Counted from the stretch's first letter, positions 1-10,494 are shown. The stretch: DNA of 64,000 nt from Anodontia alba (GCA_964016985.1 OZ024830.1:15147033-15211032); one strand, 5' to 3'. Numbers and translations are program-made. Notes: generated by a model from the sequence alone, not told the origin.

Positions 1-413
1 GTATGTTTTTTGATACGGCGAACCCTCGTTCCAGTGACAGCAATTGCTCCCAAATTACCATTAAAATAATTTTGCTCTTGTGAAAAATCCTTAATGAGCA
101 TGGTGATATGCATTAAAGTCTTAACTTATTCTTTTTTCTACTTGAACATATTGTAAGCTACCTCTGCTTACACGGTTTCAGGATGCCGACGACAACTGAC
201 ATTCAACAAAAATAATAAAGACAATTTCTCGTGCTCCAAATTTAATAAAAAAAAAGGCAAGAGAAAAGTTCAGGGAGTGCCACAATCACAAACCGCAGCC
301 CTTCCCACACCCCAAAAGGAAGAGGAAACGGACAAATCTAAACAAGCACAAACCGAACAAACGTACGAAAAGCACTAAGATTAGCTCCCTCTTCCCTAAG
401 CGAGGTAATCGCA

Positions 414-487
414 ATGTTATTGCCAGTCTAACTGTCAATGCAACTTGTTTCAAACTTATTTTCACAATGCTATATGTCACTGACCCA
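414..487. repeat. 74-bp segment duplicated from the 4.6 kb region
   Basis: This segment matches 4577-4650 in inverted orientation with one visible mismatch in 74 bp. It sits where about 400 bp of family N 3' tail is missing, so it looks like filler copied into a deletion joint. Short shared bases (ATTGG, CAT) lie at the two joints. Confidence 0.85.
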
Positions 488-510
488 ATAGCTGAATCAC
501 GGTGGGCCGA

Positions 511-583
511 GCCAAAGACATATTTTCAAGCCCCAACCTACTAATTAAAGTTTTACGAAGAGGCCGTCATTGAGTCTGAGGCC
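511..583 (-). promoter_or_regulatory. Candidate SECIS-like hairpin, copy in 245-895 element
   Basis: Reading leftward, GCCTCAGAC pairs with GTCTTTGGC (7 of 9), enclosing ATGA on the 5' side and a GA-bearing TTGA on the 3' side, with AAAA 12 nt after ATGA. This is the arrangement of a eukaryotic selenocysteine insertion element. It overlaps the last codons and stop of the RT reading frame, which is unusual. The fold was done by eye only. Confidence 0.4.
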
Positions 584-895
584 CGAACCGCCGTCGTGCA
601 ATTAAAGAGTGAAGCATAGCCGTCAACAATGATTGGGTTGACAACTAGGCATGCAATCTGCCGCATAATATCAAGGCTATAGCCAATTCTTTTATAACGG
701 TTAATAAGTTTTCTGAATTGCTCCGAAAAGTTAGATTTACCTACAGTTTCTCTAAATCTGTACAGAAATACATAAAAATTCGGTTCGCATAAAGGCTCCC
801 AACTCAATCAGTGCATCAAAGCGAAAACATAAAAATCAAATTAATCACTATAATAAACAAAGACGAGTACTCAAGGCTAATTAATTCTACTGTAT

Positions 896-1550
896 GCTAG
901 AGTATATGAAAACCAATAGTTTAATAACTCGCTGTTGTCTCCTGCATAGGGCCTACAACACCGAGCACTCTGCTTATCAATTGTTGCATATAAATACAAG
1001 TAGCGCTCAACTAGACCAAGCGCAAAGTAGGGCCTATAAATTCGGGAGCACGGATCTCTGCCTAAGCACCAAAGCACTGGGAAAATGGTGGGCGGGGCAC
1101 CTCGTAGAAAAAGTTGTCGAATAGTCAAAAACATACTTTACTAACATGATATGGAACTTAGAATTCCTCAAGATGGTAATCAGCAGTAAAATACAGAATC
1201 CCGCCGACAGGTTAACGGTCTGGAGTCGTGACAGGGACACGGTCGCGCCCCTGAACTGAGTCTGGAAGATGACAAGAAGACTGCAAAACGCTGTTGCGCT
1301 CCCGTATTTATAGCTTCTGGTCAAGCATCACATGATCACAACTAACCAATCTGAGCACAAGATTCCGGTCCGGAATTCCGTTCAGCCAATCAGATTCCGG
1401 AACGGATATCCTGTCCAGACTGGAAACGCCCAACATGCGAAATGTCTGTCACCGAAATGGGTTCTGACGTCGGATAATCACACAACAATACAACGATTAC
1501 ATAATGAAAATGGAGTTTAATGATGAAAGGATGATCACTGGAACATGGCA
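896..1550. other. No recognisable feature
   Basis: Only short unconvincing open frames are present (longest under 100 codons, both strands overlapping). I recognise no domain, repeat or RNA gene. Confidence 0.5.
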
Positions 1551-1661
1551 TACATCTGCAAAATATATATATAATATATTTTACTAATTACATCTTGACA
1601 GTCACGTACAACTACTGATGAAGTATATAACTTTACAGACTGGAAGCTAACTGGCGAATGC
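1551..1661 (+). repeat. Direct repeat, copy 1 (~110 bp)
   Basis: The block runs from a short (AT)n through TTTTACTAATTACATCTTG to CTAACTGGCGAATGC and recurs at 1952-2070 in the same orientation. The copies differ mainly in AT-run length plus a few substitutions. Confidence 0.85.
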
Positions 1662-1860
1662 TGATGATTATTAAATCATCACAATATAATATCAAATGAT
1701 ATAATAGGTTCAAAATGAATATTCTTTCACAACTGGTACGGATTTACTGAAAAAGCCCAATTAGCTAGCTTGAGATATCTTATAATTATCTTGCAGTTTC
1801 ATTTACAACAAGTTCAATTAAATCATACCATTTCAAAATATGCATGATAAACATCAATAA

Positions 1861-1932
1861 CAACAATCACACCGACGACCAATACAATGACGACGACTCC
1901 GACGACAACGACGACCACGACAACTACACTGC
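1861..1932 (+). repeat. Imperfect (GAC)n/(ACG)n trinucleotide tract
   Basis: Repeats of GACGACGACTCCGACGACAA type lie between the two copies of the direct repeat. A similar short tract occurs at 36274-36303. Confidence 0.8.
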
Positions 1933-1951
1933 CTAGCAAAAGTTTAAACTA

Positions 1952-2070
1952 TACATACCTGCAAAATATATATATATATATAATATATTTTACTAATTAC
2001 ATCTTGACAGTCATGTACAACTACTGATAAAGTATATAACTTTACAGACTAAAAGCTAACTGGCGAATGC
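1952..2070 (+). repeat. Direct repeat, copy 2
   Basis: Second copy of the 1551-1661 block, about 400 bp downstream, with a longer AT run and small substitutions such as CACGTAC to CATGTAC. Confidence 0.85.
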
Positions 2071-3155
2071 AACGAACCATGCCTATTAGTACGTGAATTG
2101 ACCATGCAACGGTACATGCAACTATCAAGTTATGACGGACTTATCTACATTTTAAGAGACTTTGGATTGGGGAAAGAAACATACGGCTATAGCTAAAGAT
2201 ATTACAAGAGGCGCGACCAACAACATAAGAAATTATGAAAGTACGGACGCGACCAATAAATACGTAACCCATGACGTAATAAATGATGGTACGACGGACT
2301 TGGCCTGTGACATGTCAAATTCAGGAATTCCGGTCGCTGCAAATAATTCCATAATTCCCTAAAGAAAAATGCCATGCGATCTTTGGCCCACTTAAATATA
2401 TATGACGAACACATTGAAGCAAAACTTCATAAAGAATGCTTTCTAGTAATGAAATAATTTGAGGGAGAAATGTCGAATCGAGCAGACTTGGGACAAGCCT
2501 ACAGACGACGTTTGTGTCTTGTACAAACGAAAATAAAAATAGTTCTTATTCTCTTAAAAATAAACATCTAAAGTGACAGTTAAGGTGAATTTCCAGTAAG
2601 GATTATCTTTAAAGTTTCTGTTAACTGGTTTTCAATAGTATGTAGTAAGTTTCTTGGAATCATTTCTGTAAAATCAATACTTGTATAGGGGAATCCCCTT
2701 TCAAGATGGCGGCGACGAACAACTTCAGAAACTTATCAAACAGTTTCAGAACAGTTTCCAAGTCTACATTTACGTGGTCACAATTTATAATCTGGCGTCT
2801 CACTGTCCCTGATAGGTAAATATGACATTGAATCAGAAAAGTAGGTCTTCCTATATGGAATTTGTTCACAGTTCACAGTTCCAAGGCTTCTCTCTAGTGA
2901 GAAGCTGATTCCTCAGAGAATGTAAACACCACTTTTATTACTTATAAGAAAGATTAAAAATACTTCTAGCCATCTTAAGAACTGATACTTTGTTATTTGT
3001 AATAAGTGACAGGAAATGTCGGCTCAGGCAGATATTTTAAACTAAGTTGTACAGTTTTAAAGAGGGTGGACTATGAGACATGCATGCATCCCAGGCAGGC
3101 AGGTTACAATATGCTTTGGATACTAGTGACACGATTCTAACAAATATCAAGCACC

Positions 3156-3157
<2 letters not shown>
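2071..3157. other. No recognisable gene
   Basis: Unique-looking A+T-rich sequence. The 66-codon and 70-codon open frames near 2162-2414 overlap on opposite strands and show no motif. Confidence 0.5.

Positions 3158-3192
<35 letters not shown>
3158..3192 (+). repeat. Poly-T tract
   Basis: An uninterrupted run of 35 T. Confidence 0.95.
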
Positions 3193-3193
<1 letters not shown>

Positions 3194-4110
3194 AAATATT
3201 GAATTCAATGTTCTTGCTTAACTTATGATTAACTGTAGTTCCCGCAGAAACATTACGTTGTAATCTATCTTTTGTTGCATAGTCCCGAAAATAATCGTCA
3301 TTATTAAAATAATCATCTAAATTCGTAAAACTAGATTCAATCACTACAATTTCCTTTAGCTCTTCATGTAGAAGTAGTTCAAGTCAACCGTTATGTACAA
3401 AATTTTTACATAGGCGTTTCACGTGTATGTCCATATCAAGTTTTATCATCGCGATGCTTGATGTACTGTAGCCTAACATTCCTCAGGAAACAATCTGTCC
3501 AGCAGTTATAAAGACAGTAATATTTGGCCTTGGGTAGGTTTTCTTATGACGGTGATCGATTTTTGGTTAATAACGTCTATTATTGGCCTCCAAGTTCTGT
3601 CTGCATTGCTTACGTAGTTGTCATGGCATTTACTAAGATAACTTTTACTAGATTTTTTAAAACTATATTAGACGACATATTTAGGTAAAACTACAATAGA
3701 TTAATTGTCTGACCATTTTTAAGGCGTAAAATAAACAAATAACTAGACATGTGTCCAATAGACACGGATGACTTCGCCTGAAAAAACTTAAACGCAAATT
3801 GCTAACGCCGGACGCGGACGGAGACAGCTGGACGGACACGGGTAACACTATATGCCTTTTCCACCATTCTTCGAATGGCGGGGCATAAAAATCTAGAAAG
3901 TTGTCTTCGGAAACAAAGAACACACAAAAGAATGAAAATCGGAGACTCGGTTCTGTTATGCAAAAATATAGTTTGTGAGGCCGTATACGCACCCCCCTAC
4001 CACCTCACCACCGCCACCACCACCACCAACACATCCTGCTAGCACCGGTTTAAGCGGTATTCGATTTTTAAAGAAGCCAGAGTTGCTCAATGATCCTGAA
4101 GGAAATAAAT
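3193..4110. other. Mostly unique sequence with a short GGACGG-type repeat
   Basis: 3800-3900 has a GACGCGGACGGAGACAG stretch followed by a GGCGGGGCATA phrase. The same two phrases recur at 33230-33345, so this is probably a dispersed repeat end. The 103-codon frame over 3681-3992 on the minus strand is antisense to that repeat and is not considered a gene. Confidence 0.4.
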
Positions 4111-4118
4111 TAAATACC

Positions 4119-4297
4119 ATGCCTTTGCAAACAGTGTAGATATAGATCAGTTGGCTTGTTCAGAAGCTAATTGGTCTGGATCTGCACTGTTTACCATTAA
4201 GTATGTGAATTAATAGCAAAAAACAAGATCAAGCTATCTGATTGGCTGACAATAACAAATGGGCGTGGCATTTTAATTTATTAAGCTTGACAAGGGT
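4119..4297 (-). mobile_element. MITE of CCCTTGTCCT family, decayed copy
   Basis: Inverted relative to the better copy at 14613-14811. Shared phrases are CAAACAGTGTAGAT, GGATCTGCACTGTTTAC, CTGATTGGCTGA and GGGCGTGGCAT, ending near TTGACAAGGGTT. The terminal repeat is degraded. Confidence 0.65.
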
Positions 4298-4576
4298 TCA
4301 TCGGCACTATGACTAAGTACGGGGAGACGTTTTACGTCCGCTAAACGGGAAGACGTTTATAGGCCGCAACAAAATCATACTGACGACTACGGGACATTTA
4401 TTACACAGAAGTGCAGTATATTAGACATTTTTTCTTGCCGTATACAGTCGATCATCTAGTGGATCATGGAAATTTGTTCTAGACAGGGGTAACTCGAGCC
4501 ACTTAGGGCTTACCACAGCGCCAGGCAGGAGGCAAAGGAAGATGCTAGGGGTGATTTGCTCGGATATATATTTCTT

Positions 4577-4650
4577 TGGGTCAGTGACATATAGCATTGT
4601 GAAAATAAGTTTGAAACAAGTTGCATTGGCAGTTAGACTGGCAATAACAT
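4577..4650. repeat. Second copy of the 74-bp segment seen at 414-487
   Basis: It matches 414-487 in inverted orientation with one visible mismatch. It borders the minisatellite that starts just downstream and may be its edge. Confidence 0.85.
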
Positions 4651-4659
4651 CAATGGGCA

Positions 4660-5515
4660 TGTTTTATAGTGTTTTGCCAGATATCCAGGTAGTATGATGA
4701 CTGGACATGTGTCAAAATGCAGTGACAGATAGTTCGGTGGTAATAGTACTGGAACTTATTCATGGTGCAATAACAGATGGTCAAGGATTAGTATGGTAAG
4801 ACAGGTTCCATGGTGTACTGACTGATAGTTTGGTAATGATATGGTTAGATATGTTTCAAGGTGCACTGACACATATTCTAATTGCAATATGACTGGACAT
4901 GTTTCATGAAGTACTAACTAATAGTCGGGTGATAATATGACTCGACATGTTTCCTGATACACTGACATATAGTCTGGTTGTTATATGGTTAGACTTGTTC
5001 CATGGAACAATCTCCTTTGAAAATATGACCGGTGTTAGTATGGTTGGACAGGATTTATTGTGCACTGACAGCTAGTTTAGTGATAATATAGTTAGACATG
5101 TTTAATGGTGCATGGACACATAGCCGGTAGCAATACGATTGGACATGATTCGTGATGCACTGACAGAAAATCGGGTGATAATAAGACTGTACATGTTTCA
5201 TGATACTCTGACAGATGGACTGATTGTAATATGGTTTGAAATGTTTTATGGTATACTGACAGCTAATCTGATTGTAACATAATTGGCCCTGTTTTAGGAT
5301 GCACTGACAGATAGTCTGGTAGTAATATTGTTTTGCACGCTTTATGGAGCACTGACATATAGTCTGAAAGTAATATAATGGGACATCTTTTAAAATGCAC
5401 TGATAGTTTAGTGGTCATATCACGGGATACGTTTCATTGTACAATTACATATGGGCTGGTGGTAGAATATACTGATATAATTTATGGTGCACTCACGAAT
5501 AGTCTGGTGGTAATA
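4660..5515 (+). repeat. Degenerate minisatellite, ~48-bp unit, about 16 copies
   Basis: The unit can be written as GCACTGACAGATAGTCTGG, then TGGTAATATGACTGGACATG, then TTTCATGGT. Starts of the CTGACA phrase fall about every 48 bp (for example 4862, 4911, 4960, 5157, 5253, 5301, 5349). Copies are diverged, so the array is old. No reading frame is kept. Confidence 0.85.
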
Positions 5516-5854
5516 AGTGCTCGTACGTCATAAAATTGTCTTTCTGCATATACAAAATACGCAGAATAATGTCATCCGTCTCATCAGCTCTTTGTTTTAC
5601 GTTTCTAAAGGTACGTTTTGCTATAACAGAAGTAATGCCCTACTTGTACTTAAATCATTAAGTCCGGTATCTCTCTTTCTGGTTCTCCCGGAAGGCGCCA
5701 TCAATCTAGCTGTTGTTCAGCTGAGGCTGTTTTCAGCGGGAATGCCCTCACCAGTTATGTCCGATTCTTACCTCCCATGCGCCTAGTTGGCAGACACACA
5801 TGGCAGGAGCACAAATACAATCCTCAACTCCTCCCTCAACCGGCACCTGCCGGA

Positions 5855-5856
<2 letters not shown>
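5516..5856. other. No recognisable feature
   Basis: An 89-codon frame over 5517-5786 has no recognisable domain. Nothing else is supported here. Confidence 0.4.
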
Positions 5857-5898
<42 letters not shown>

Positions 5899-5917
5899 TT
5901 GTTGTTTTTTTTTTTTT
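5857..5917 (+). repeat. Poly-T tract with TTG interruption
   Basis: About 40 T, then TTGTTG, then about 14 T. Confidence 0.95.
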
Positions 5918-5947
5918 CGAATACCACATTAGCCGGGACAAATCGTT

Positions 5948-6124
5948 TCCCTCAATATTGTATGTGCGCCAAGCGAAGACTAAGATCAGCCTGTGCAACC
6001 TCGGAGTGTGATCAGTCTTCGCAGGATATTTTGTGGTCATCAAAGGATTCCAAAACAGACGACAGCTATGAATGATTAGTCTATGCGGATGCGTTGGCTG
6101 ATCTGAGTCTTCGCTGGGCGCACA
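5948..6124. repeat. Bivalve-type dispersed palindromic repeat (GATCAG/TGCGC family)
   Basis: The left side reads GCGCCAAGCGAAGACTAAG and the right side GAGTCTTCGCTGGGCGCAC, which are inverted copies. The middle has GATCAGCC and GGCTGATC cores. Related copies lie at 24506, 26925, 31580 and 48205. I recall this family as abundant in clam genomes. Confidence 0.7.
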
Positions 6125-6235
6125 TACCCAGCTAGCATTCTACGTAAATCTACATCGGGCCGTCATCGGCCCGTCAGCTACCCTGACGGGCCGATGACGG
6201 CCTGATATAGATTTACGTAGAATGCTGACTGGGTA
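6125..6235. mobile_element. Perfect-arm hairpin MITE, 111 bp
   Basis: Arms of about 50 bp run from TACCCAGCTAGCATTCTACG to the matching inverted end CGTAGAATGCTGACTGGGTA. The centre is GTCAGCTACCCTGAC. The TACCCAGC ends recur on the 83-bp element at 17384-17466. No coding capacity. Confidence 0.8.
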
Positions 6236-6850
6236 AATGCTTGAAGGAAATTCTGTGCTTGGGCTTATTTAGAATATTGCAATCTTTAAATTCCTAACCT
6301 GAACGGTGTCCTGAAAGTTCAGTTTTGTTAAAACAATAGTTATATCCCTAATGCATACGAATAATGTTGTATCAAATTATTATGCAAATGGACAGTGAAC
6401 GTCCTGATCAGACCGCCAGAAACGCGGCTTGATTTAGGTCGGGCCCATCATGACCTTGTTTGTGTTTTTTTTTCTTGTGCTCTGGCTTCAGATCATCATT
6501 GAGTAGTTTGCTTTGTTTTCTCATTACGTGTGTGCCACTGTGATGTTTCATTGTTGAGGTAGATGACCATATGCGGACCGAACAAGAAGCTGCATCAGAA
6601 TAAGGACGCGGTTTTGTGCTGCTATAACTGGTTTAAGAAAACTCCAATGGTGCATGCTGCTGTCCGTTCCAAGGCGGCTGTTCTAATGCTGCCCATTTTT
6701 GTTGTAATTCTAGCTCAGTAATCTCCCGCTATGTGGCTGCCCACTTTACTTTCTGTTTTCTTTTTGTGCTGCTAGCACTGTGGTTATCTTCATTGAATAT
6801 CCAGTTGTTTTTCTTTAAGAATTAAACCGACTTAAGGTCCACAAAGTTTT
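6236..6850. other. No recognisable feature
   Basis: Unique-looking T-rich sequence with no gene, RNA or repeat that I can support. Confidence 0.4.
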
Positions 6851-6854
6851 GTTG

Positions 6855-7085
6855 TTTTTTTACTGACCGTTCAAAGGTGGTACCCGTGTTGCAGTTCTCC
6901 TTTTATCTGCGTCGGTTTTTATATTTTTATATGGCGTTTGTTTCGCCATTGTTTGTCGTTGTTGTTGTTTTTGTTGTTTTGTTTTGTTTTTTATCTCTCA
7001 ATCATTCAACGCAATACTGCGCTTCCTCATTTTTTCCAAAATTGGCTTTTTATGCATTTGGCTCTATTCTTAGCTAATGTATGTA
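6855..7085 (+). mobile_element. Possible old family N 3' tail
   Basis: ACTGACCGTTCAAAGGTGGT followed by T-rich sequence resembles the ACTGACCGTTCTAAGGCGGT phrase of family N 3' tails (for example near 42545). It is diverged and lacks the rest of the tail, so this is tentative. Confidence 0.35.
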
Positions 7086-7171
7086 CAAATAAAATATTGT
7101 AGCCATTCTCAAAAAATAAACCTAAAAAAAGACATCTGTCATTTTGCTCTAACTGATTCTTGTTATTTATC

Positions 7172-7217
7172 TTAATGCAACACTGTTCTAACTTGAGTTA
7201 GAACAGAGTTGCATTAA
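7172..7217. repeat. Inverted repeat, 21-bp arms
   Basis: TTAATGCAACACTGTTCTAA and its inverse TTAGAACAGAGTTGCATTAA are separated by a few bases. Similar GTTAGAA..GTTGC phrases occur near 12036-12060 and 12275-12300. Confidence 0.8.
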
Positions 7218-7367
7218 TCAGTCGAAGAAAGTTTATCAATATTATCTGGTGATATCATGATGAGATCACAGGCATAGCATAATATTCCTTAAAATTGATA
7301 CTTCTAGGCAAGAATCTGTTATGGTACCCTTTAAAGGGGACAGAGATGGCATAGGGGCTGGGCCGTT

Positions 7368-7546
7368 GGGGGGGGGGGGGGCCTGGGACAGGGATGGGTA
7401 GGTTTTTTTTTTGTTGTTGTTTTTTTTTTTTTTGTTTTTTGTTGTTGTTTTTTTTTTTGTTTTTTTTTTTCGTTTTTTTTTTGTTTTTTTTTTGTTTTTT
7501 TTTGTTTTTTGTTGTTTTTGAGGGTTTTTTTTTGTTGTTGTTGTTG
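7368..7546 (+). repeat. G-run followed by T-rich simple sequence
   Basis: A run of 14 G (7368-7381) is followed, from 7402, by T runs broken by single G or TTG. The lysine/glutamine-rich 77-codon antisense frame here is a by-product of this composition. Confidence 0.9.
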
Positions 7547-7829
7547 GTTTATTTTACTATGCAATGAACAATATATACATAGATCTCTGTCATCTTTCTT
7601 TGTTTTTATTTGTCAACATCTTAATAACATATCTATGCACTATAATGCACATACATGTATCACTCTTTTCCCCCAAAAAGTGGGTGGCAGGCGTATCCTG
7701 GGGATTAGACAACCAAAACGTCTTGACCCTCAGGAATTCGACAACTCTTAGATTCTGAGGCTGGATCTTAGATACAGTAGCCATAATGTAATAAAGAAAA
7801 TTAGCATGTCATTTAAATCTTAGTTGTTT

Positions 7830-9090
7830 TCAGATTTTTTGGATTTAAATCCATACATATCAAATGGTACAGTTTCCACAAAAATTTATGATAAACGGGA
7901 CGATTTTGATTTTAAATTATGAGTTTGGATTACGGCTTTGGTACCATGATCGCAACTACTTTTATATAGTCAATTTTTCTTTTTCTGGATGGCGATATTT
8001 CCCGGCGTACCTCATATGGGGTATACATATCTCAACTTATTAGATTCGCCAGAGCTTCTTAAAATCTAAGTGATTTTAACTGCCGTAATAAAGCCCTTAC
8101 TGCCAAACTTCTTAGGCAGGGCTATCGTTATTTTAAACTTCGCAAGGCGTTTTCGAAATTTTATCGCAGACATAGTGCCTTGGTAGAAAAATATAACGTC
8201 AGTCTGAAAACACTTTTGCAACAAGGTATATCGGAACCCGAATTTTACGATGACTTTGTGTACAGATTTAGAACAATTGTGGGAAAATCTAACTTTTCGA
8301 AGCAGTTCAGAAAACTAACCGTTATAAAAGAATTGGCTATAGCCTGGATATTATGCGGCAGATCGCATGCCTAGTTATCAACCCAATCATAGTTGATGGC
8401 TATGCTTCACTCTTTAATTGCACGATGGAGGTTCGGGCCTCAGACTCAATGATGGCCTCTGCGTAAAACTTTAACCAGTGGGTTGGGGCTTGACGAATTG
8501 TCTTTGGCTTGGTCCGCCGTGGTTCAATATTGGTTTTCATTTACTCTGGCACACAGTAGAATTGCCATGAGTACTTGTTTTTGTTTATCACAGTGATTAA
8601 TTTGATTTTTATGTTTTCGCTTTGATGCACTGACTGAGTTGGGAGCCTTTATGCGAACCGAATGTTTTTGTATTTCTGTATTTAGAGTAGCATCGGGACC
8701 CAGGGTGAAGTTGGCTGGCCGTTAAAGTGCCTTAAAACCCCCGGTGGTTTATTCTACTGACCGTTTAAATGCGGTGGTCCCGAAGTTAATCTTACTTTTT
8801 GTTGCTTTGTGGTTTATTCTACGAAGCGATTTATTTTAAACCTTGCCTTGTGTTATTTTGTTATTGTATTTTTCAATCCTTTTAGCATTGCGATTGCCTC
8901 ACTTGAGAAATAGAGAGCTAATCTTAGTGCTTTTCGTACGTTTGCTCGAGTTGCGCTTGTTCGTTTTGTCTGCTTCCTCTTCCTCTTTGTGTCTGGGATG
9001 GGCTGAAGATATTGATTGTGACACTCCCTGACCTTTATCTTATCTTTTTTATGATTGCGGCATTCTCTTGACTTTTCTCTTATCTTTTAT
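7830..9090 (+). mobile_element. Family N RT C-terminus plus full 3' tail
   Basis: The fragment begins inside the RT after the YLDD box (GGATTTAAATCC, Asp-Leu-Asn region) and runs through YDKRDDFDF, SQLIRFARAS, KFYRRHSALVEKY, LLQQGISEPEFY and a decayed LINRYKRIGY to a SECIS-like hairpin and ~540 bp of 3' tail. An extra ~48 bp at 7918-7965 interrupts the coding and matches the end of another RT lineage (30933-30980). Several frameshifts make it a pseudogene. The tail end is duplicated at 9053-9090. Confidence 0.85.
8437..8508 (+). promoter_or_regulatory. Candidate SECIS-like hairpin, 8.4 kb copy
   Basis: GCCTCAGAC/GTCTTTGGC outer stem, ATGA on the 5' side, TTGA on the 3' side, AAAA 12 nt after ATGA and an AACC/GGTT apical mini-stem. 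The overall layout is the same as at 22015-22086, with CGG changed to TGG and one base changed before the AAAA. Confidence 0.4.
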
Positions 9091-9094
9091 GTTA

Positions 9095-10104
9095 ATTGCT
9101 AAATTGGTTATAATTTCATAATATATATACAGTTGTTCAACAGGAAATGTTGTTTTCAGTTGGTGAAAACTGACAACGAAGAAGTACCTCCTTTATAGAA
9201 TTTTAATTTCATTATTATTTCAGCCAAATCATTTAGTTTTACTACAATTTAAATCAAATAGCAGAATATACAGAAATTAATATTGTGCAATTTGGGTGCA
9301 CTTTCAAACTGCACAGGTTGAGTGACAGAATAAAGAAAGGAAGCATCTAATTGGTTAACATAAAATTCTTTCTATAATATTTTGGAGTTTTAGGACAGTT
9401 ATAGTTGGGCAGTCAAAGCGCTCAATTAAGTACAGGGAGTTTATTATACATTTATTATGTGCGTGGGCAATTAAGAACTAAAATATGAAAACAAAATTAA
9501 TTGCTTTTGAGCTGGCCATCATTGTGATGTCAGAGCCTTGATAGTAATAATATTGTAATAGGAATATCTCTGATGGTGATAGTATCGTAATGGTCATAAT
9601 TTGGCATGATAGTCAGCTCTGTTGTGTATGTCATGACAAAAAAGGAAAAGAATAGAGATATGAATTATTCATAATAAAAGTGAAAAGAGAGAAAAAGAAT
9701 ACCAGAAAAAAAAACTCTGATACTTTATATAGGGAAAACCTCAAACTGTGACTTTAACAAACAGTGGCGGCCTAGATCAGATGCCCCTTTCTGCGACGTT
9801 TGATTTATTGCAGAAGTTCAGCCGTTTTCTTAATGCTTCTTTTAATAACACAATCTAATTTCTCTATAGTTTGAAATGGACTCCTGCTATAATATATAAG
9901 GTAGAACATTTTATTCAGAACAAAATGGGAATTTTCAAGTCATAAGAATGACCCAAGGCAGGATAAATTGGCCCCTGAGTTCAAAATCTATGCAGACCCA
10001 CCATTCCCGGCGTATAACATTGATAGGTACTAAATGTCTTGCATTGCTCTCGGAATGACATTTTGAAATTAAAATTTGTTTCTTTTTTTCTGTTTGTTTG
10101 TTTG
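9095..10104. other. No recognisable gene
   Basis: A+T-rich unique-looking sequence with no long frame or recognised repeat. Confidence 0.5.
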
Positions 10105-10143
10105 TTTTTTGTTGTTGTTTTTTTTTTTTTTTTTTTTTTTTTT
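10105..10143 (+). repeat. T-rich simple sequence
   Basis: (TTTG)n leads into TTGTTG and about 25 T. Confidence 0.9.
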
Positions 10144-10159
10144 GTCTGAATCATCTTCA

Positions 10160-10200
10160 TGAGGCTCTTCTCACAAGTACCCACAATACATGTTTTTTAA
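10160..10200. repeat. Palindrome-core element, half copy
   Basis: GAGGCTCTTCTCACAAGTAC followed by CCACAATACATGTTTT matches the right arm of the palindrome family best seen at 16400-16520. Confidence 0.6.
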
Positions 10201-10426
10201 TGGAGACATAAGGGGAATAATTCATATATTATCCTTGTTACTCCTCTTCTAAAGCTATGTAAGAAAGCTGATAGACTAGCAAACAATGTAGACCATGATC
10301 AGCCTCAGTCAAGATGTTTTTTTGTTGTTGTTTTATTTTTATTTTTTTTTTTAATTTTTGAGTGACCTAATAGGAGGGATAAAAAGGATAATTAAGGGAT
10401 AAATTTCCTTATCTTTCTGTTAAAAA

Positions 10427-10492
10427 TATGTTATGGGTACTTGTTTTAATAACTTTGTTGAGGCAATTCTAATAAGTACCCACAACATAATT
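10427..10492. repeat. Palindrome-core element, diverged copy
   Basis: ATGTTATGGGTACTTGTTTT and AATAAGTACCCACAACATAA form the two arms around TGTTGAGGCAATTC. Same core as the other family members but heavily substituted. Confidence 0.7.
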
Positions 10493-10494
10493 TA

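Larger units (their letters stand above)
245..895 (-). mobile_element. Family N Penelope-like RT, rearranged 3' fragment
   Basis: Reading leftward, a piece of 3' untranslated tail (895 to about 763) is followed directly by the last ~75 codons of the reverse transcriptase (YRFRETVGKSNFSEQF, RIGYSLDIMRQ, ending ASDSMTASS). A SECIS-like hairpin follows, then a 74-bp foreign segment (414-487), then the distal 3' tail down to a T-rich end near 245. The tail-before-coding order implies a tandem unit or a recombination joint at about 762. The coding part is the extreme C-terminus only and cannot give a working RT. Family assignment rests on alignment by eye to the copies at 12.8, 20.5 and 8.2 kb; the clade name (Penelope-like, possibly Naiad) is recalled knowledge. 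Confidence 0.8.

Noticed and set aside
286..480. Leu/Phe-rich frame seen also at 13327, 22388, 29748, 37151 and 42532
   Set aside because: Sense translation of the family N 3' tail (LGKRELILVLFVRLF). Recurrent because the tail is repeated, not shown to be translated, and frame-shifted between copies. I cannot fully exclude a small tail-encoded peptide.
7331..7564. Lys/Gln-rich frame
   Set aside because: Complement of T-rich simple sequence.
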